Below, one piece after another: positions 42,953 through 43,149 of a DNA stretch of 43,149 nucleotides. Numbering within the stretch: the first letter of the stretch is position 1; each line of letters begins with the position of its first letter. This DNA is from Streptomyces sp. TSRI0107. Lineage in GTDB: Bacteria > Actinomycetota > Actinomycetes > Streptomycetales > Streptomycetaceae. The stretch is taken from positions 1-43,149 of the forward strand of contig NZ_LIVZ01000024.1 of assembly GCF_001905845.1 (NCBI RefSeq), in the 5' to 3' direction. The notes under the pieces are model-generated. The model was not told the origin of the DNA. It searched no databases and was given only the letters and a program-made list of their open reading frames with translations. The position numbers were made by a program, and so were the translations under genes.

Positions 42953-43149
42953 GGCAGTGTCTTTCCGATCATCTGATCGTTGGACTGATCGTGAGGGATG
43001 GGGAGATATCTGACGCCGTCTGGGCGGTGATCGAGCCGTTGCTGCCGCCGGCGGGGCGTGCTCGGGGCAGGTGGCGGGATCACCGTCAGGTGCTGGAGGG
43101 CATCGTGTTCAAGTTCCGTACCGGTGTGCCCTGGAGGGATCTGCCGGAG
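42953..43149 (+). mobile_element. left end of an IS5-family-like insertion sequence, cut by window end
   Basis: The element appears to start GGCAGTGTCTTTCCGATCAT, directly after CCTA so that a CTAG-type target (YTAR, typical of IS5 relatives) is split at the junction. The right end is outside the window, so neither the inverted repeat nor the duplication can be confirmed. Confidence 0.55.
42991..43149 (+). CDS. IS5-family transposase, N-terminal part
   Basis: GTG 42991 opens 53 codons to the window end: VRDGEISDAVWAVIEPLLPP, RGRWRDHRQVLEGIVFKFRT, GVPWRDLPE. This is the unmistakable DUF4096-type N-terminal domain of IS5/IS427-like transposases, which bind the element ends. The DDE part lies beyond the window, and whether the gene is whole or split into two frames is not visible. 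Confidence 0.85.
   Translation, partial: MRDGEISDAVWAVIEPLLPPAGRARGRWRDHRQVLEGIVFKFRTGVPWRDLPE

Noticed and set aside
1..43149. tRNA, rRNA, plasmid partition (parA/parB) genes or a telomere palindrome series
   Set aside because: I looked on both strands and saw no cloverleaf ending, no ParA-type P-loop gene besides those listed and no dense terminal palindromes; the telomere itself seems outside the window.

Overview
The window looks like part of a Streptomyces linear replicon: a linear plasmid or the terminal region of a linear chromosome. Coding DNA is very GC-rich with strong third-position GC. Starts are often GTG, 4-base stop/start overlaps are common, and positions 23324-26159 carry a recognisable tap-tpg pair, the genes for the telomere-associated protein and terminal protein that replicate linear Streptomyces ends. 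Everything here is read from sequence alone; no database search was run.

Layout. (1) 30-8081, minus strand: a three-gene cassette (small middle protein, SMC/Rad50-like ABC ATPase with a zinc-hook-like CxxC pair, and a large protein with a C-terminal PD-(D/E)xK nuclease motif) that resembles an ABC-three-component conflict system. Downstream on the same strand are a 549-residue protein with a ribbon-helix-helix-like N-terminus, two tiny membrane proteins and a helix-turn-helix protein. (2) 8082-20713: accessory DNA holding a CoiA-like protein, an SDR, a PIN nuclease coupled to a frameshifted OGG-fold protein, a formylglycine-generating-enzyme-like protein, small membrane or exported proteins and several decayed genes. 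Two diverged direct copies of a short gene lie near 10.6 and 20.6 kb. (3) 20714-26159: a helicase with helicase-associated repeats, divergent from tap-tpg. Five GTAC-type elements at exact 11-bp spacing sit between two TAGGGT -10 boxes.

(4) 26197-36538, plus strand: a Tn7/Tn5053-like set directly behind tpg. It comprises a large TniQ-like protein (N-terminus apparently frameshifted), two unknown genes, then five translationally coupled genes: TnsA-like, TnsB-like, TnsB, TnsC/TniB-like and TniQ. The second TnsB keeps a full DD(35)E triad (D272, D375, E411). The first TnsB-like paralogue has A and G in place of the first D and the E, and the TnsA-like protein has also lost active-site acids. 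(5) 36795-43149: a second helicase missing its N-terminus and a central block including the DEAH box, a membrane-anchored protein, a three-unit type I-E-like CRISPR remnant without cas genes, a CbrC-family protein, small unknown genes, and the start of an IS5-like insertion sequence cut by the window end.

Working together: Tap and Tpg (plus perhaps the helicase) would serve end replication of the linear molecule. The Tns set is either a transposon parked next to the telomere genes or a machinery adapted to act there with catalytically dead partner subunits. The ABC cassette is a likely anti-mobile-element defence. Five genes seem broken by single-base shifts, so assembly error versus real decay must be settled before they are called pseudogenes.
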